From contig NZ_CP017715.1 of assembly GCF_001854125.1 (NCBI RefSeq), forward strand, positions 496,001 through 560,000: a stretch of DNA of 64,000 bases, given 5' to 3'. Shown piece by piece: positions 26,537 through 36,100 of this stretch. Under the pieces are notes generated by a model. It was not told the DNA's origin. It was given only the letters and a program-made list of their open reading frames with translations, and searched no databases. How positions within the stretch are numbered: position 1 is the stretch's first letter; every line of letters begins with the position of its first letter. This DNA is from Marinobacter salinus. GTDB taxonomy: Bacteria; Pseudomonadota; Gammaproteobacteria; Pseudomonadales; Oleiphilaceae. The position numbers and the translations under genes were made by a program.

Positions 26537-27664
26537 ATGAGAAAAGTTGCATTAATTACGGGAGTTACGGGTCAAGACGGCTCCTATCTTGCTGAATTTC
26601 TCCTCGAAAAGGGTTATGAGGTGCATGGGATTAAGCGGCGAGCCTCTTTGTTTAACACACAGCGGGTTGATCACATCTATCAGGACCCACACGTAGAACA
26701 TCAGAATTTCATACTCCACTATGGTGATCTGACCGATTCATCGAACCTGACGAGGATTCTCCAGGAAGTCCAGCCGGATGAGGTTTATAACCTGGGGGCT
26801 CAATCCCATGTTGCTGTCAGTTTCGAGTCTCCGGAGTATACCGCTGATGTCGACGCCATGGGAACCTTGCGACTTCTGGAGGCAATCCGGCTGCTTGGAC
26901 TGGAGAAGAAAACCAGGTTCTATCAGGCGTCTACCTCAGAGCTTTATGGCCTTGTTCAGGAAGTACCGCAGAAGGAGACAACGCCTTTCCATCCTCGCTC
27001 ACCTTATGCGGTTGCCAAGCTCTATGCCTATTGGATTGCTGTGAATTACCGTGAAGCATATGGTATGTACGCCTGTAACGGGATCCTCTTCAATCACGAA
27101 TCTCCCCGGCGTGGAGAGACGTTTGTAACCCGAAAGATTACGCGTGGCCTTGCGAATATCGCTCAGGGTCTTGAGTCCTGTCTTTACATGGGGAATATGG
27201 ACGCCCTCCGAGATTGGGGGCATGCCAAAGATTACGTTCGTATGCAATGGTTGATGCTTCAGCAGGATGAGCCAGAGGATTTTGTGATCGCGACGGGTGT
27301 TCAGTATTCGGTTCGTGAGTTTATTGTGTGGTCGGCAAGAGAACTTGGTATTGAGCTTGAATTTCAAGGCGAGGGCGTTGATGAGCGTGGGATTGTCTCA
27401 GCCGTGGCTGGAGACAAAGCGCCCGAAGTTAAAGTTGGCGATGTGATTGCTAGAGTTGATCCGCGGTATTTTCGCCCCGCGGAAGTAGAAACGCTTTTGG
27501 GTGACCCAACCAAGGCGAAAGAGAAACTTGGTTGGGTAACCGAAATAACCGCGCAGGAAATGTGTGCGGAGATGGTCGCGGAGGACCTGAAAACAGCTCG
27601 TCGCTATGCATTGCTTAAAAAGCATGGGTTGGAAGTTCCGGTTACGTTGGAGAACGGCGCATGA
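26537..27664 (+). CDS. gmd: GDP-mannose 4,6-dehydratase
   Basis: Converts GDP-D-mannose to GDP-4-keto-6-deoxy-D-mannose. It is a 375-residue SDR-extended protein with the cofactor motif [18 protein letters not shown] at residues 8-25, [15 protein letters not shown], and the catalytic set [19 protein letters not shown] (YxxxK) and [16 protein letters not shown]. Its stop overlaps the fcl start by 4 bp. Base composition returns to the higher-GC style of the flanks. Confidence 0.97.
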   Translation: MRKVALITGVTGQDGSYLAEFLLEKGYEVHGIKRRASLFNTQRVDHIYQDPHVEHQNFILHYGDLTDSSNLTRILQEVQPDEVYNLGAQSHVAVSFESPEYTADVDAMGTLRLLEAIRLLGLEKKTRFYQASTSELYGLVQEVPQKETTPFHPRSPYAVAKLYAYWIAVNYREAYGMYACNGILFNHESPRRGETFVTRKITRGLANIAQGLESCLYMGNMDALRDWGHAKDYVRMQWLMLQQDEPEDFVIATGVQYSVREFIVWSARELGIELEFQGEGVDERGIVSAVAGDKAPEVKVGDVIARVDPRYFRPAEVETLLGDPTKAKEKLGWVTEITAQEMCAEMVAEDLKTARRYALLKKHGLEVPVTLENGA

Positions 27665-28632
27665 ACGACAGTCGGCGTAAGGTGTTCGTTGCAGGCCATA
27701 AAGGAATGGTCGGGTCTGCTATTGTTCGGCGCCTTGAAAGTGAAGGTGCTTACGAGATCATTACCCGTTCCCGGAAAGAGCTGGACCTGCTTGATCAAGA
27801 GGCAGTTCAGGCTTTTATGCGGTCAGAACAGGTAGATGAGGTTTATCTGGCTGCGGCAAAGGTTGGCGGGATTCACGCAAACAATACTTTTCCTGCCGAG
27901 TTTATCTACGAAAATCTGATAATCGAATGCAACCTCATCAACGCAGCCCATCAGGCCGGTGTGCAGAAGTTGTTGTTCCTTGGGTCTTCGTGCATTTATC
28001 CAAAGTTCGCGGAGCAACCCATGAGCGAAGATGCGTTGTTGACGGGAGTTCTTGAACCGACGAATGAACCCTATGCCATTGCGAAGATTGCCGGGATTAA
28101 ACTATGCGAGAGTTATAATCGGCAGTACGGGCGCGACTATCGGAGCGTAATGCCGACCAACTTATACGGCCCAAATGACAACTTCCATCCTGAAAATTCC
28201 CATGTGATCCCGGCACTTATCCGACGGTTTCATGCCGCAGTGAATGCAGGTGACTCGGAGGTGGTTATCTGGGGGAGCGGCAACCCGATGAGGGAATTTC
28301 TTCATGTAGATGACATGGCTGCGGCCAGTTTTCATGTGATGAATCTTGACACCGATTCTTATCAGGCGAATACCCAGCCCATGCTGTCCCATATTAATGT
28401 TGGTACGGGGGTGGATTGCACTATCCGAGAACTTGCAGAGACTATAGCCCGTGTAACCGGTTATGAGGGGCGCCTGATATTTGATAGCTCCAAGCCGGAT
28501 GGAACTCCTCGTAAGCTGATGGATGTAAGTCGCTTGCGCGCGTTGGGGTGGGAGGCATCGATTTCCCTGGAGGACGGGCTTGCATCTGCCTATGAATGGT
28601 TCAAGAGCAATGCCGACAATGTGCGTGCGTAG
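27661..28632 (+). CDS. fcl: GDP-L-fucose synthase
   Basis: This bifunctional epimerase/reductase makes GDP-L-fucose from the Gmd product. The 323-residue protein has [15 protein letters not shown] near residues 13-27, the family segment [40 protein letters not shown] (YxxxK) and [21 protein letters not shown]. With gmd and manC it gives a complete route from mannose-1-phosphate to GDP-L-fucose. A phosphomannomutase gene is not in the window. Confidence 0.96.
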   Translation: MNDSRRKVFVAGHKGMVGSAIVRRLESEGAYEIITRSRKELDLLDQEAVQAFMRSEQVDEVYLAAAKVGGIHANNTFPAEFIYENLIIECNLINAAHQAGVQKLLFLGSSCIYPKFAEQPMSEDALLTGVLEPTNEPYAIAKIAGIKLCESYNRQYGRDYRSVMPTNLYGPNDNFHPENSHVIPALIRRFHAAVNAGDSEVVIWGSGNPMREFLHVDDMAAASFHVMNLDTDSYQANTQPMLSHINVGTGVDCTIRELAETIARVTGYEGRLIFDSSKPDGTPRKLMDVSRLRALGWEASISLEDGLASAYEWFKSNADNVRA

Positions 28633-28679
28633 GTAGTTTTCAGTCCCTTTAATGTTTTCTGGCTGCATAGAGTTAATTT

Positions 28680-30086
28680 ATGATTTTTCCCGTTATTTTG
28701 GCCGGCGGGGCAGGTTCACGATTGTGGCCATTGTCCCGCCAGCTTAACCCGAAGCAGTTTCTTCCTCTGACAGGTGAAAGTACGATGTTACAGGGGACTG
28801 TGGCACGCCTGAACGGGTTGGATGTAGAACCTCCAGTTGTGGTGTGTAACGACGAACATCGTTTCCTGGTTGCCGAGCAGTTAAGAGCTTGTGGTGTCGA
28901 AGGCGCCCAGATCCTTCTTGAGCCAGTCGGCCGCAACACCGCGCCCGCAATAGCATTAGCCGCAACGTCAGTGGCAAAAACCAATCCGGACGCCGTTTTG
29001 TTAGTGTTGGCCGCAGATCACGTTGTAAAGGATGAGCCGGCCTTTCGGGCCTCGGTAACAACTGCTGTTACGTTTGCAGAACAAGGCAAGTTGGTGACGT
29101 TCGGTGTAACCCCTACGGGGCCAGAGACTGGTTACGGTTATATTCGGGCTGGCTCTTATCTTGGTGAAGGTGTTGCGGAACTGGAAGAGTTCGTTGAGAA
29201 GCCCTCGGTGGATATGGCGCAGGCCTATATTGATGCTGGTGGTTATACCTGGAATAGCGGAATGTTTCTTTTCCGTGCTGACCGTTACTTGCAAGAACTG
29301 GAACGGTGGCGGCCTGACATCCTTCGGGCATGTAACACGGCTATGGAGCAAGCGTCTGATGATCTCACGTTTCTCCGAATAGGTGCGTCTGCTTTTCGCG
29401 GATGCCCCGAGGAGTCTGTGGATTATGCCGTGATGGAGAAAACAGATTCCGCTGTGGTGGTCGAAATGAATGCGGGTTGGAGCGATATCGGCTCGTGGTC
29501 AGCACTATGGGAAAACGAGTGCAAGGATAGTCAAGGCAATGCAGTGAAGGGAGACGTTATTCTGCAGGATGCCAAAAACACATTGGCACGCGCGGATCAT
29601 CGGCTCGTTGCCTTGGTTGGTGTAGACGACCTTGTGGTCGTAGAAACCAAGGACGCTGTGTTGGTGGCCCATAAGGATAGCGTACAAGACGTCAAGAAAG
29701 TGGTTGAGGCGATCAAGTCAGATGGGCGACATGAGCATATGAACCACCGGGAAGTCTATCGCCCCTGGGGTGTCTATGATTCAGTAGATAATGGGCAGCG
29801 CTATCAGGTGAAACGGATTACGGTTAAGCCCGGTGCCAAGCTTTCGGTTCAAATGCATCATCACCGTGCAGAACACTGGATTGTAGTGAGTGGAACAGCA
29901 AAGGTCACCAATGGTGAAGAGAATTACCTGGTGACTGAGAATCAGTCTACCTATATTCCGGTTGGGCAGGTGCATTGTCTGGAAAACCCGGGAGTTATCC
30001 CACTGGAATTGATTGAAGTTCAGTCCGGCTCTTATCTTGGCGAAGACGATATCGTTAGATTGAAGGATCAGTATGGGCGTAAATAA
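28680..30086 (+). CDS. manC: Bifunctional mannose-1-phosphate guanylyltransferase / mannose-6-phosphate isomerase
   Basis: A 468-residue type II protein. The N-terminal nucleotidyltransferase domain starts [20 protein letters not shown] (residues 7-26), with FVEKPS near 175. The C-terminal cupin isomerase domain (about 350-468) has [19 protein letters not shown]. It supplies GDP-mannose to Gmd. It overlaps the next gene by 14 bp. The 47 bp upstream separate it from fcl. Confidence 0.96.
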   Translation: MIFPVILAGGAGSRLWPLSRQLNPKQFLPLTGESTMLQGTVARLNGLDVEPPVVVCNDEHRFLVAEQLRACGVEGAQILLEPVGRNTAPAIALAATSVAKTNPDAVLLVLAADHVVKDEPAFRASVTTAVTFAEQGKLVTFGVTPTGPETGYGYIRAGSYLGEGVAELEEFVEKPSVDMAQAYIDAGGYTWNSGMFLFRADRYLQELERWRPDILRACNTAMEQASDDLTFLRIGASAFRGCPEESVDYAVMEKTDSAVVVEMNAGWSDIGSWSALWENECKDSQGNAVKGDVILQDAKNTLARADHRLVALVGVDDLVVVETKDAVLVAHKDSVQDVKKVVEAIKSDGRHEHMNHREVYRPWGVYDSVDNGQRYQVKRITVKPGAKLSVQMHHHRAEHWIVVSGTAKVTNGEENYLVTENQSTYIPVGQVHCLENPGVIPLELIEVQSGSYLGEDDIVRLKDQYGRK

Positions 30087-30867
30087 TTCTGAGATGCCCA
30101 AGGTTTCTGTTGTCACAGTGTGTTTTAACAGTGAGTCCACAATCCGTGACACCCTTGAGTCTGTGCTTTCACAGAGTTATCGGAATATAGAACACATCAT
30201 TGTGGATGGCGGTTCGAAAGATCGCACTATGGATATTATTGCTGAGTACCGTGAGTCGCTTGGACCTGTGATCAGTGAGCCTGATAAAGGGCTGTATGAT
30301 GCGATGAACAAGGGCATCGGGCTGGCAAGTGGAGAGATAATCGGAATTCTCAATTCTGATGACTTTTACGAACGTAATGACGTAATCGAAGCGGTGTCGG
30401 CAGCTTTTCGAAGCGATTCGTCACTGGATCTGGTTTTTGGTGATGTTGTCTTCGTTCAGCCGCCTGACCTTGAGACGGTTTCCCGATATTATCGCGCCGG
30501 ACACTTCCGGCCCTGGAAGCTCCGCTTTGGCTGGATGCCGCCCCATCCGGCCACGTTTGTAAAGAAAGCTGTATATGAAAAGCATGGACAGTATCGGCTT
30601 GATATGAAAATTTCGGCGGATTACGAGATGTTTGTTCGTTGGCTGATCAATGCCCGACTCAATTATCGTTGGATGAATCGAGTGATTGTAAGAATGCGGG
30701 CAGGAGGGGTAAGTACCGGCGGTTTGAAAAGCAGCCTGATTTTGAATAAGGAAATAGTTCGCGCGTGCAAAGAGAACGGTTTGTACACCAATTTAATCTT
30801 TGTGCTTACCAAGATTCCGTTCAAGCTTTTAGAACTTATGAGACGTCCGATTAGGGGTGTAGAGTAA
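30073..30867 (+). CDS. GT2-family glycosyltransferase
   Basis: A 264-residue GT-A glycosyltransferase of the colanic-acid WcaA/WcaE kind. The nucleotide-sugar motifs [20 protein letters not shown] (about 10-29), [26 protein letters not shown] and GILNSDDFY (metal-binding region) are present. It follows the GDP-fucose genes and overlaps manC, so L-fucose is a plausible donor sugar; this is an inference. It is one of only two non-initiating transferases in the locus. Confidence 0.9.
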   Translation: MGVNNSEMPKVSVVTVCFNSESTIRDTLESVLSQSYRNIEHIIVDGGSKDRTMDIIAEYRESLGPVISEPDKGLYDAMNKGIGLASGEIIGILNSDDFYERNDVIEAVSAAFRSDSSLDLVFGDVVFVQPPDLETVSRYYRAGHFRPWKLRFGWMPPHPATFVKKAVYEKHGQYRLDMKISADYEMFVRWLINARLNYRWMNRVIVRMRAGGVSTGGLKSSLILNKEIVRACKENGLYTNLIFVLTKIPFKLLELMRRPIRGVE

Positions 30868-30879
30868 GGTGTATAGGGT

Positions 30880-31824
30880 GTGAACATAATTGTCACTGGT
30901 GCGACAGGTTTTGTCGGAAGCCGCCTTGTTGATCGTATAGGCCGGCAAGGAGTTTATGGTTTGACCTGCGCTGTCAGGCGGGCAGGGAGTTCCTCCTACG
31001 GTCATGAAGTTTTGGTTGAAGGCCTCAATTCCGAGACTGACTGGTCTGCGGCCCTCAAGGATCAGGAAGTGGTGGTTCACGCGGCGGCGCGTGCCCATGT
31101 TATGAAAGAGGAGGCAGCTGACCTTCTCGCGGAATATCGCAAAGTTAACGTAGACGGTACCTTGAATCTTGCCCGCCAGGCAGTTGACGCGGGCGTTAAG
31201 CGCTTTGTTTATATCAGTTCCATCAAGGTAAATGGTGAAGGAACAATTGAGGGCGTGCCCTTTAATGCAGACGATTTGCCAGCACCCCAGGATCCTTACG
31301 GTATTTCCAAGATGGAAGCGGAGGAATGCCTGAAACGACTGGCGGCCGAGTATGGGATGGAAGTGGTCATTGTTCGGCCGCCTTTGGTTTACGGGCCCGG
31401 TGTGAAAGGTAACTTTGCCAGCATGATGAAACTTATAGAGAAGGGGTTGCCGTTACCCCTTGGTGCCGTTGGTAACAAGCGTTCGCTGGTTGCACTGGAT
31501 AACCTGATTGACCTGATAGTTACCTGCATCGATCACCCCGCTGCTGCCAATCAGATTTTTCTGGCGGGCGACGGGGAGGATCTATCCACTACTCAGTTGT
31601 TGCGCGGTGTTGCTCGGGCCATGGGTAAGCGGCCGTGCTTGGTTCCAGTGCCTCCAGGATTGTTACTGGTCGGTGCATCTTTGTTGGGCAAGAAGGCGAT
31701 TGCGCAGCGTCTGCTGGGCTCTTTGCAGGTGGATATTTCCAAAGCTCGTGATCTGTTGGGTTGGCAGCCTCCATTATCTGTGGAGGAAGGGTTGGCCAAG
31801 GCGGTGGGAAGTCAGGTTGATTAG
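30880..31824 (+). CDS. NAD-dependent epimerase/reductase, WreQ/WbpV-like (UDP-QuiNAc synthesis)
   Basis: A 314-residue extended SDR with TGATGFVGSRLVDRI (about 5-19), VVHAAARAHVMKEEA, SSIKVNGEG, the YGISKMEAEE catalytic region (YxxxK) and PPLVYGPGVKGNFASMMKL. This pattern is that of the WbpV/WreQ group, which reduces the 4-keto sugar made by a WbpM-type dehydratase to UDP-D-QuiNAc. Both expected partners (initiating transferase and WbpM homologue) follow directly. A 4-epimerase role is the alternative. The start is GTG at 30880. Confidence 0.8.
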   Translation: MNIIVTGATGFVGSRLVDRIGRQGVYGLTCAVRRAGSSSYGHEVLVEGLNSETDWSAALKDQEVVVHAAARAHVMKEEAADLLAEYRKVNVDGTLNLARQAVDAGVKRFVYISSIKVNGEGTIEGVPFNADDLPAPQDPYGISKMEAEECLKRLAAEYGMEVVIVRPPLVYGPGVKGNFASMMKLIEKGLPLPLGAVGNKRSLVALDNLIDLIVTCIDHPAAANQIFLAGDGEDLSTTQLLRGVARAMGKRPCLVPVPPGLLLVGASLLGKKAIAQRLLGSLQVDISKARDLLGWQPPLSVEEGLAKAVGSQVD

Positions 31825-32433
31825 TTGAAATATCTGCGCAAAACCAGAATCAAAATTTATTATGGGATGGTGCTTGTGATTCGCTTTTTTGATTTTATTT
31901 TTTCCCTGTTAGGCCTGATTGTTGGTTTTCCGGTGTTGTTGGTACTGACGGTGATAGGTCTATTCGATACAGGTTCGCCAATTTTTAGTCAGAAGCGGGT
32001 AGGCCGTAATAAGAAGCCGTTCACTTTGGTGAAGTTTCGGACCATGAAAGTAGACACAGCCTCCGTCGCCAGCCATTTGGCAAATACTGCGTCCATCACC
32101 CGGTTTGGGCACTTTCTGCGCCGCACCAAGCTGGACGAGTTGCCCCAACTGTGGAATGTGTTGAAGGGCGAAATGAGCTTGGTAGGCCCAAGGCCGTGCC
32201 TGTTTAATCAGGAAGAGTTGATTGAGGAGCGGGAAAGCCGCGGAGTATTAAGCGCCCGGCCAGGCATTACCGGTTTGGCCCAAGTTAACGAGATTGATAT
32301 GTCTACGCCGAGGTTGCTGGCGGAAACAGATCAGAAAATGCTGAAAAATCTCAATGTTGGCGCTTACTTCAAGTATATTTTGATGACGGTGGCTGGTAAG
32401 GGGGCAGGAGATCGGGTGCCGGGTAGAGATTAA
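31825..32433 (+). CDS. Initiating undecaprenyl-phosphate sugar-1-phosphate transferase (WreU-like)
   Basis: A monotopic polyprenol phosphate sugar-1-phosphate transferase of the short PglC/WreU type, 202 residues from TTG 31825; ATG 31867 would give MVLVIRFFDFIFSLLGL, also a typical start. Motifs in order: a hydrophobic reentrant helix, GSPIFSQKRVGRNKKPFTLVKFRTM, RRTKLDELPQLWNVLKGEMSLVGPRP and SARPGITGLAQV. The catalytic DE pair is in LDELPQ. It transfers the first sugar phosphate to the lipid carrier, here probably QuiNAc-1-P because of its neighbours. Confidence 0.92.
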   Translation: MKYLRKTRIKIYYGMVLVIRFFDFIFSLLGLIVGFPVLLVLTVIGLFDTGSPIFSQKRVGRNKKPFTLVKFRTMKVDTASVASHLANTASITRFGHFLRRTKLDELPQLWNVLKGEMSLVGPRPCLFNQEELIEERESRGVLSARPGITGLAQVNEIDMSTPRLLAETDQKMLKNLNVGAYFKYILMTVAGKGAGDRVPGRD

Positions 32434-32528
32434 AATGACTTTAAGTTCTATTTTTCAATAGTGACTGGTCTGTGGTTAGAAGACATAATCGTAGCTAATT
32501 ACAGGAGCAGTTGTTGTGAAGGGATGCT

Positions 32529-34472
32529 ATGTTTGAACGATTTCTGAACCTTTCTCGATTTCAAAAGCGGCTGGTTTCGGTTGCTGCGGATTGCCTGGCG
32601 CTGTTCTTCGCTCTCTACGCTGCATTTTCTCTGCGCTTGGATCAGCAGCTCTGGGTGCCTAGCCAGGAACATATCGTTATCTCCGGGCTGACCGTGTTTT
32701 TTACAATCGGAGTTTTCATAAGGCTGGGTCTATATAGGGCGGTCGTGCGTTACCTGAGCGACCGGGCATTTATCACGATCATTTCTGGCGTTTTCATTTC
32801 GTCGGTAACCCTCATTCTGCTGGGCTACTGGCTCGAAGTGCTGGTTCCGCGTTCGGTCCCAATTATCTACGGCGCACTTGCGTTTATTTTTGTGAGCGGG
32901 ACAAGAATGACCGTTCGCATGCTGGTTCATCGCCCCAAGCACCGTAACAAGCAGTTTGTCGCCATTGTGGGTGCTGGTGAAACGGGCCTGCAACTTGCCA
33001 ATGCTCTGGATCAGGGCACCGAATACCACCCTTCGGCGTTCATTACTCTCCGCAAAGCCAATCACCGGGCATTGATCAACGGCATTCCGGTTTACGACAT
33101 CAGCCATATTGAACGTGCTGTGAAAGAGCACCGGATAAAACGGCTATTGCTGGCACTGGATGCCGATTCCGGAATTGATCGCAAGCGCCTCCTTAAAAAG
33201 CTTGAGCCCCTGGCGATTCCTGTCCAGACGGTGCCAGCTATGTCAGAGCTGGTGGCGGGTCAGGCACGGATAAACGACATTCGGGACCTGGAGCTCGAAG
33301 AGCTGCTTGGCCGGGATCCGGTTCAGCCAGATAATGCCCAAGTCGCCGCGAGTTTGTTCGATAAGGCGGTGTTGGTAACCGGCGCAGGCGGCTCTATTGG
33401 CTCCGAATTATGTCGCCAGATTATTCGGCACCGGCCCAGCCGGCTGGTGCTGTTCGAGCAGTCGGAATTCTCCCTGTATGCCATTGAACGGGAACTTCAG
33501 GCTCTGAACCGGATGGAAGGGTTGGGGGTTGAGATACACCCGCTGTTGGGCAGTGTCACTCATCGCCGGCGCTGCGAGGCTGCAATGCGCAGCTTTGACA
33601 TTGAAACTGTTTATCATGCTGCGGCTTATAAGCATGTGCCTCTGGTTGAGCAAAATATTATTGAAGGCGTTCAAAACAACGTCTTTGGTACCTTCCATGT
33701 GGCAGAAGCTGCAATTGCCTGTGGTGTAAAACGTTTTGTTCTGATTTCTACCGATAAGGCTGTGCGCCCCACGAACGTGATGGGGGCGAGCAAGCGCATG
33801 GCAGAGCTCGTGTTACAGGGGCTCGCCCAGCGGCAGACCGGTACCATTTTCTCTATGGTTCGGTTTGGTAATGTGCTGGGTTCTTCAGGGTCCGTTGTTC
33901 CGCTGTTCCGGGATCAGATCCGCGATGGCGGGCCGGTAACGGTAACCCATCCGGACATTATCCGTTATTTTATGACCATTCCCGAGGCCAGTCAGCTTGT
34001 ACTCCAGGCCGGAAGTATGGGGCAGGGTGGTGAAGTGTTCGTTCTGGATATGGGCGAGCCTGTGAAAATTGCCGACCTGGCCCGCAAGATGGTTCATCTG
34101 ATGGGGCTGATGGAGAAAACGGACGAGCGGCCTGATGGTGATATCGAAATAGTCTTCTCCGGGCTGAGGCCGGGTGAAAAACTCTTTGAGGAATTGTTGA
34201 TAGGTGATAATCCCCAAGGCACGGCTCACCCACGCATCATGATGGCACGGGAAGTCTTCATGCCCTGGGAAGAGGTGGAACAGACCTTGAACCGGTTGAT
34301 GAAGGCCAGTCACGACTTCGACTGCCAGGAGGTGGTGGAAACCCTGAAGAAGGCGCCCACCGGGTTTGCGCCCAATGGGGGTGTTGAGGATCTCGTCTGG
34401 CTCAATGGCAATGGTGAGCGGGTAAATCAGGCAAAGAATGCGGACAAGGTCCGGCGGTTGCCGTTGGCCTAG
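32529..34472 (+). CDS. wbpM: Membrane-bound UDP-GlcNAc 4,6-dehydratase (WbpM/CapD/WreV family)
   Basis: A 647-residue protein with four N-terminal membrane segments (about 15-135), a first nucleotide-binding domain (AIVGAGETGLQLANAL) and a C-terminal dehydratase (VLVTGAGGSIGSELCRQI). The catalytic region STDKAVRPTNVMGASKRM has Met where short dehydratases such as PseB have Tyr, the known WbpM feature. It makes UDP-4-keto-6-deoxy-GlcNAc without C5 inversion. It follows the initiating transferase after a 95-bp gap and is the last gene of the locus, as in many Pseudomonas O-antigen clusters. Confidence 0.95.
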   Translation: MFERFLNLSRFQKRLVSVAADCLALFFALYAAFSLRLDQQLWVPSQEHIVISGLTVFFTIGVFIRLGLYRAVVRYLSDRAFITIISGVFISSVTLILLGYWLEVLVPRSVPIIYGALAFIFVSGTRMTVRMLVHRPKHRNKQFVAIVGAGETGLQLANALDQGTEYHPSAFITLRKANHRALINGIPVYDISHIERAVKEHRIKRLLLALDADSGIDRKRLLKKLEPLAIPVQTVPAMSELVAGQARINDIRDLELEELLGRDPVQPDNAQVAASLFDKAVLVTGAGGSIGSELCRQIIRHRPSRLVLFEQSEFSLYAIERELQALNRMEGLGVEIHPLLGSVTHRRRCEAAMRSFDIETVYHAAAYKHVPLVEQNIIEGVQNNVFGTFHVAEAAIACGVKRFVLISTDKAVRPTNVMGASKRMAELVLQGLAQRQTGTIFSMVRFGNVLGSSGSVVPLFRDQIRDGGPVTVTHPDIIRYFMTIPEASQLVLQAGSMGQGGEVFVLDMGEPVKIADLARKMVHLMGLMEKTDERPDGDIEIVFSGLRPGEKLFEELLIGDNPQGTAHPRIMMAREVFMPWEEVEQTLNRLMKASHDFDCQEVVETLKKAPTGFAPNGGVEDLVWLNGNGERVNQAKNADKVRRLPLA

Positions 34473-34500
34473 ATTATACTATTGCGCGAGTTATTAGGCG

Positions 34501-34527
34501 ACGGGGGCTTATAAGCCCCCGTTTTTC
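34501..34527 (+). terminator. Rho-independent terminator closing the polysaccharide locus
   Basis: A perfect 10-bp stem ACGGGGGCTT (34501-34510) / AAGCCCCCGT (34513-34522) with a 2-base centre is followed by a T-run. It is the first strong intrinsic terminator on the plus strand after pilA, which supports one long operon. Confidence 0.92.
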
Positions 34528-34551
34528 GTTATTCAACAAGGAATGTTGAGA

Positions 34552-35955
34552 ATGATAGAAATATCCCACCACGGCGCCACAACCGGCGTCACCGGCTCCT
34601 GCCACGAACTTACCCTCGGTTCCGGCTCAAATTCCTCCGGAATCCTGATTGATTGCGGCCTGTTCCAGGGCCAGGAAGAAGGTCGGGGGGCCAATGCTTC
34701 CGATCTGTCTATCGATTTCCCCCTTTCTCACATCCGCGCACTGGTGGTTACCCATGTGCACATTGACCACGTGGGTCGCATTCCCTATCTGTTGGCCGCC
34801 GGGTTTGAGGGGCCGATCCTGTGTTCCGAGCCTTCCGCGATCATGCTCCCGGAAATTCTGGAAGACGCGCTGAAGATTGGCTTTACCCGGAACCGGGAGC
34901 TGATTGAAAGGGTGCTGGATGTGATCCGCGCCCGTATCGTGCCGGTGCGTTATGGCTGTTGGCATCCGATGTTCGACCAAGATGATCAGTCTCTTGCGAT
35001 CCGGCTTCAGCCGGCTGGCCATATCCTCGGTTCTGCTTATGTGGAATGCGATGCCCGCGAGGGGGATTCCGAAGAGCGCATTGTCTTCAGTGGCGATCTT
35101 GGGGCGCCCCATGCACCGCTGCTTCCGCCACCTGAGTCTCCTGACCGGGCGGACCGGCTGGTGATTGAGAGCACTTATGGTGATAAAGACCATGAGGACA
35201 GAGCCACTCGGCGGTTTCGGCTTAAGGCCATTCTGGAGAGGGCGCTGGCGGATGGTGGTACGGTTTTGATTCCGGCTTTCAGTATTGGGCGGACTCAGGA
35301 GTTGCTGTATGAGATTGAGAGTCTGATCCATGAGTTTGGTGGTCAATCGGCCGCGCCTGGAATGGCCTGGCAGGATCTTGAGATTGTTGTGGACTCGCCG
35401 CTGGCGGCTGAGTTTACCCGGATTTACAGGGATCTTAAGCCGTTCTGGGATGCAGAAGCCACGGAATTGGTTAAGGAGGGGAGACATCCTCTGTCCTTTG
35501 AACAGTTGACCGTTATCGATTCCCATGAAGACCACCTGAACGCGGTGGAATATCTGACGAAGTCTCATCGTCCTTGTGTGGTTCTGGCCGGCTCCGGTAT
35601 GTGTGCTGGCGGCCGCGTCGTTAATTATCTGAAGGCCATGCTGGGTGATTCCCGCAACGACGTGTTGTTTGTGGGCTATCAGGCGGCGGGAACACCGGGG
35701 CGGGATATTTTGCTCTATGGTCCCCGTGGTGGTTGGGTGGCTCTGGATGGCGAAAAATACGACATTCGGGCAAGGGTTCATCAGGTGGGCGGTTATTCTG
35801 CCCATGCAGGGCAGTCGGACCTCGTTCGATTTGTAACAGGTATACCTGGAGCACCCCGCGAAATCCGGATTGTTCATGGTGATCCAGATGCAAAGATGGC
35901 GCTGAAGAAATGCCTTTCGTCACATGGTGACTATAATATAAATATTCCCACATGA
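34552..35955 (+). CDS. Beta-CASP metallo-beta-lactamase fold hydrolase (second copy)
   Basis: A 467-residue MBL/beta-CASP protein with VTHVHIDHVGRIPYL (zinc motif), AGHILGSAY, FSGDLGAPH, ESTYGDKDHEDR, GSGMCAGGRVVNYLK (beta-CASP) and YSAHAGQ, so the active site is intact. It is distinct in sequence from the paralogue at 6524. The ATG at 34552 is chosen because AAGGA (34538-34542) is 9 nt upstream; an ATG at 34543 would abut the Shine-Dalgarno. It lies alone between the polysaccharide terminator and the mvaT leader. Confidence 0.85.
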   Translation: MIEISHHGATTGVTGSCHELTLGSGSNSSGILIDCGLFQGQEEGRGANASDLSIDFPLSHIRALVVTHVHIDHVGRIPYLLAAGFEGPILCSEPSAIMLPEILEDALKIGFTRNRELIERVLDVIRARIVPVRYGCWHPMFDQDDQSLAIRLQPAGHILGSAYVECDAREGDSEERIVFSGDLGAPHAPLLPPPESPDRADRLVIESTYGDKDHEDRATRRFRLKAILERALADGGTVLIPAFSIGRTQELLYEIESLIHEFGGQSAAPGMAWQDLEIVVDSPLAAEFTRIYRDLKPFWDAEATELVKEGRHPLSFEQLTVIDSHEDHLNAVEYLTKSHRPCVVLAGSGMCAGGRVVNYLKAMLGDSRNDVLFVGYQAAGTPGRDILLYGPRGGWVALDGEKYDIRARVHQVGGYSAHAGQSDLVRFVTGIPGAPREIRIVHGDPDAKMALKKCLSSHGDYNINIPT

Positions 35956-36006
35956 TATGTCGGGTTGTTTTCTTTTTTATCCTGCGAGTTTAAATATTAG
36001 TTTTGC

Positions 36007-36067
36007 CTATTCGGAGTTATTTAATTATTATAAGCGTCGACAGTGCGTCAACTCCGAATAGTTTTTT
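36007..36067 (+). promoter_or_regulatory. Long hairpin with T-run in the mvaT leader (terminator or attenuator)
   Basis: CTATTCGGAGTT (36007-36018) pairs perfectly with AACTCCGAATAG (36050-36061), with a 31-base loop, then six Ts. It could simply end the hydrolase transcript. However, only 33 bp lie between it and the mvaT start, too little for a promoter, and TTGTTT (35965-35970) with a TTTAAA about 18 bases further is a possible promoter upstream of it. If mvaT starts there, the hairpin is in its leader and could attenuate it. Confidence 0.6.
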
Positions 36068-36100
36068 AAAACCCTCGTTTTGAATAAGGTTTTAATTGCC

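Noticed and set aside
15288..34472. Search for a canonical pseF, a Maf-type flagellin glycosyltransferase, transposases or integrases in the locus
   Set aside because: None was found. Mobility of the AT-rich core is therefore inferred only from composition.
34627..35877. 416-codon minus-strand frame
   Set aside because: It is antisense to a metallo-hydrolase with intact motifs. Basic, His/Pro-rich composition is typical of a shadow frame in GC-rich DNA.
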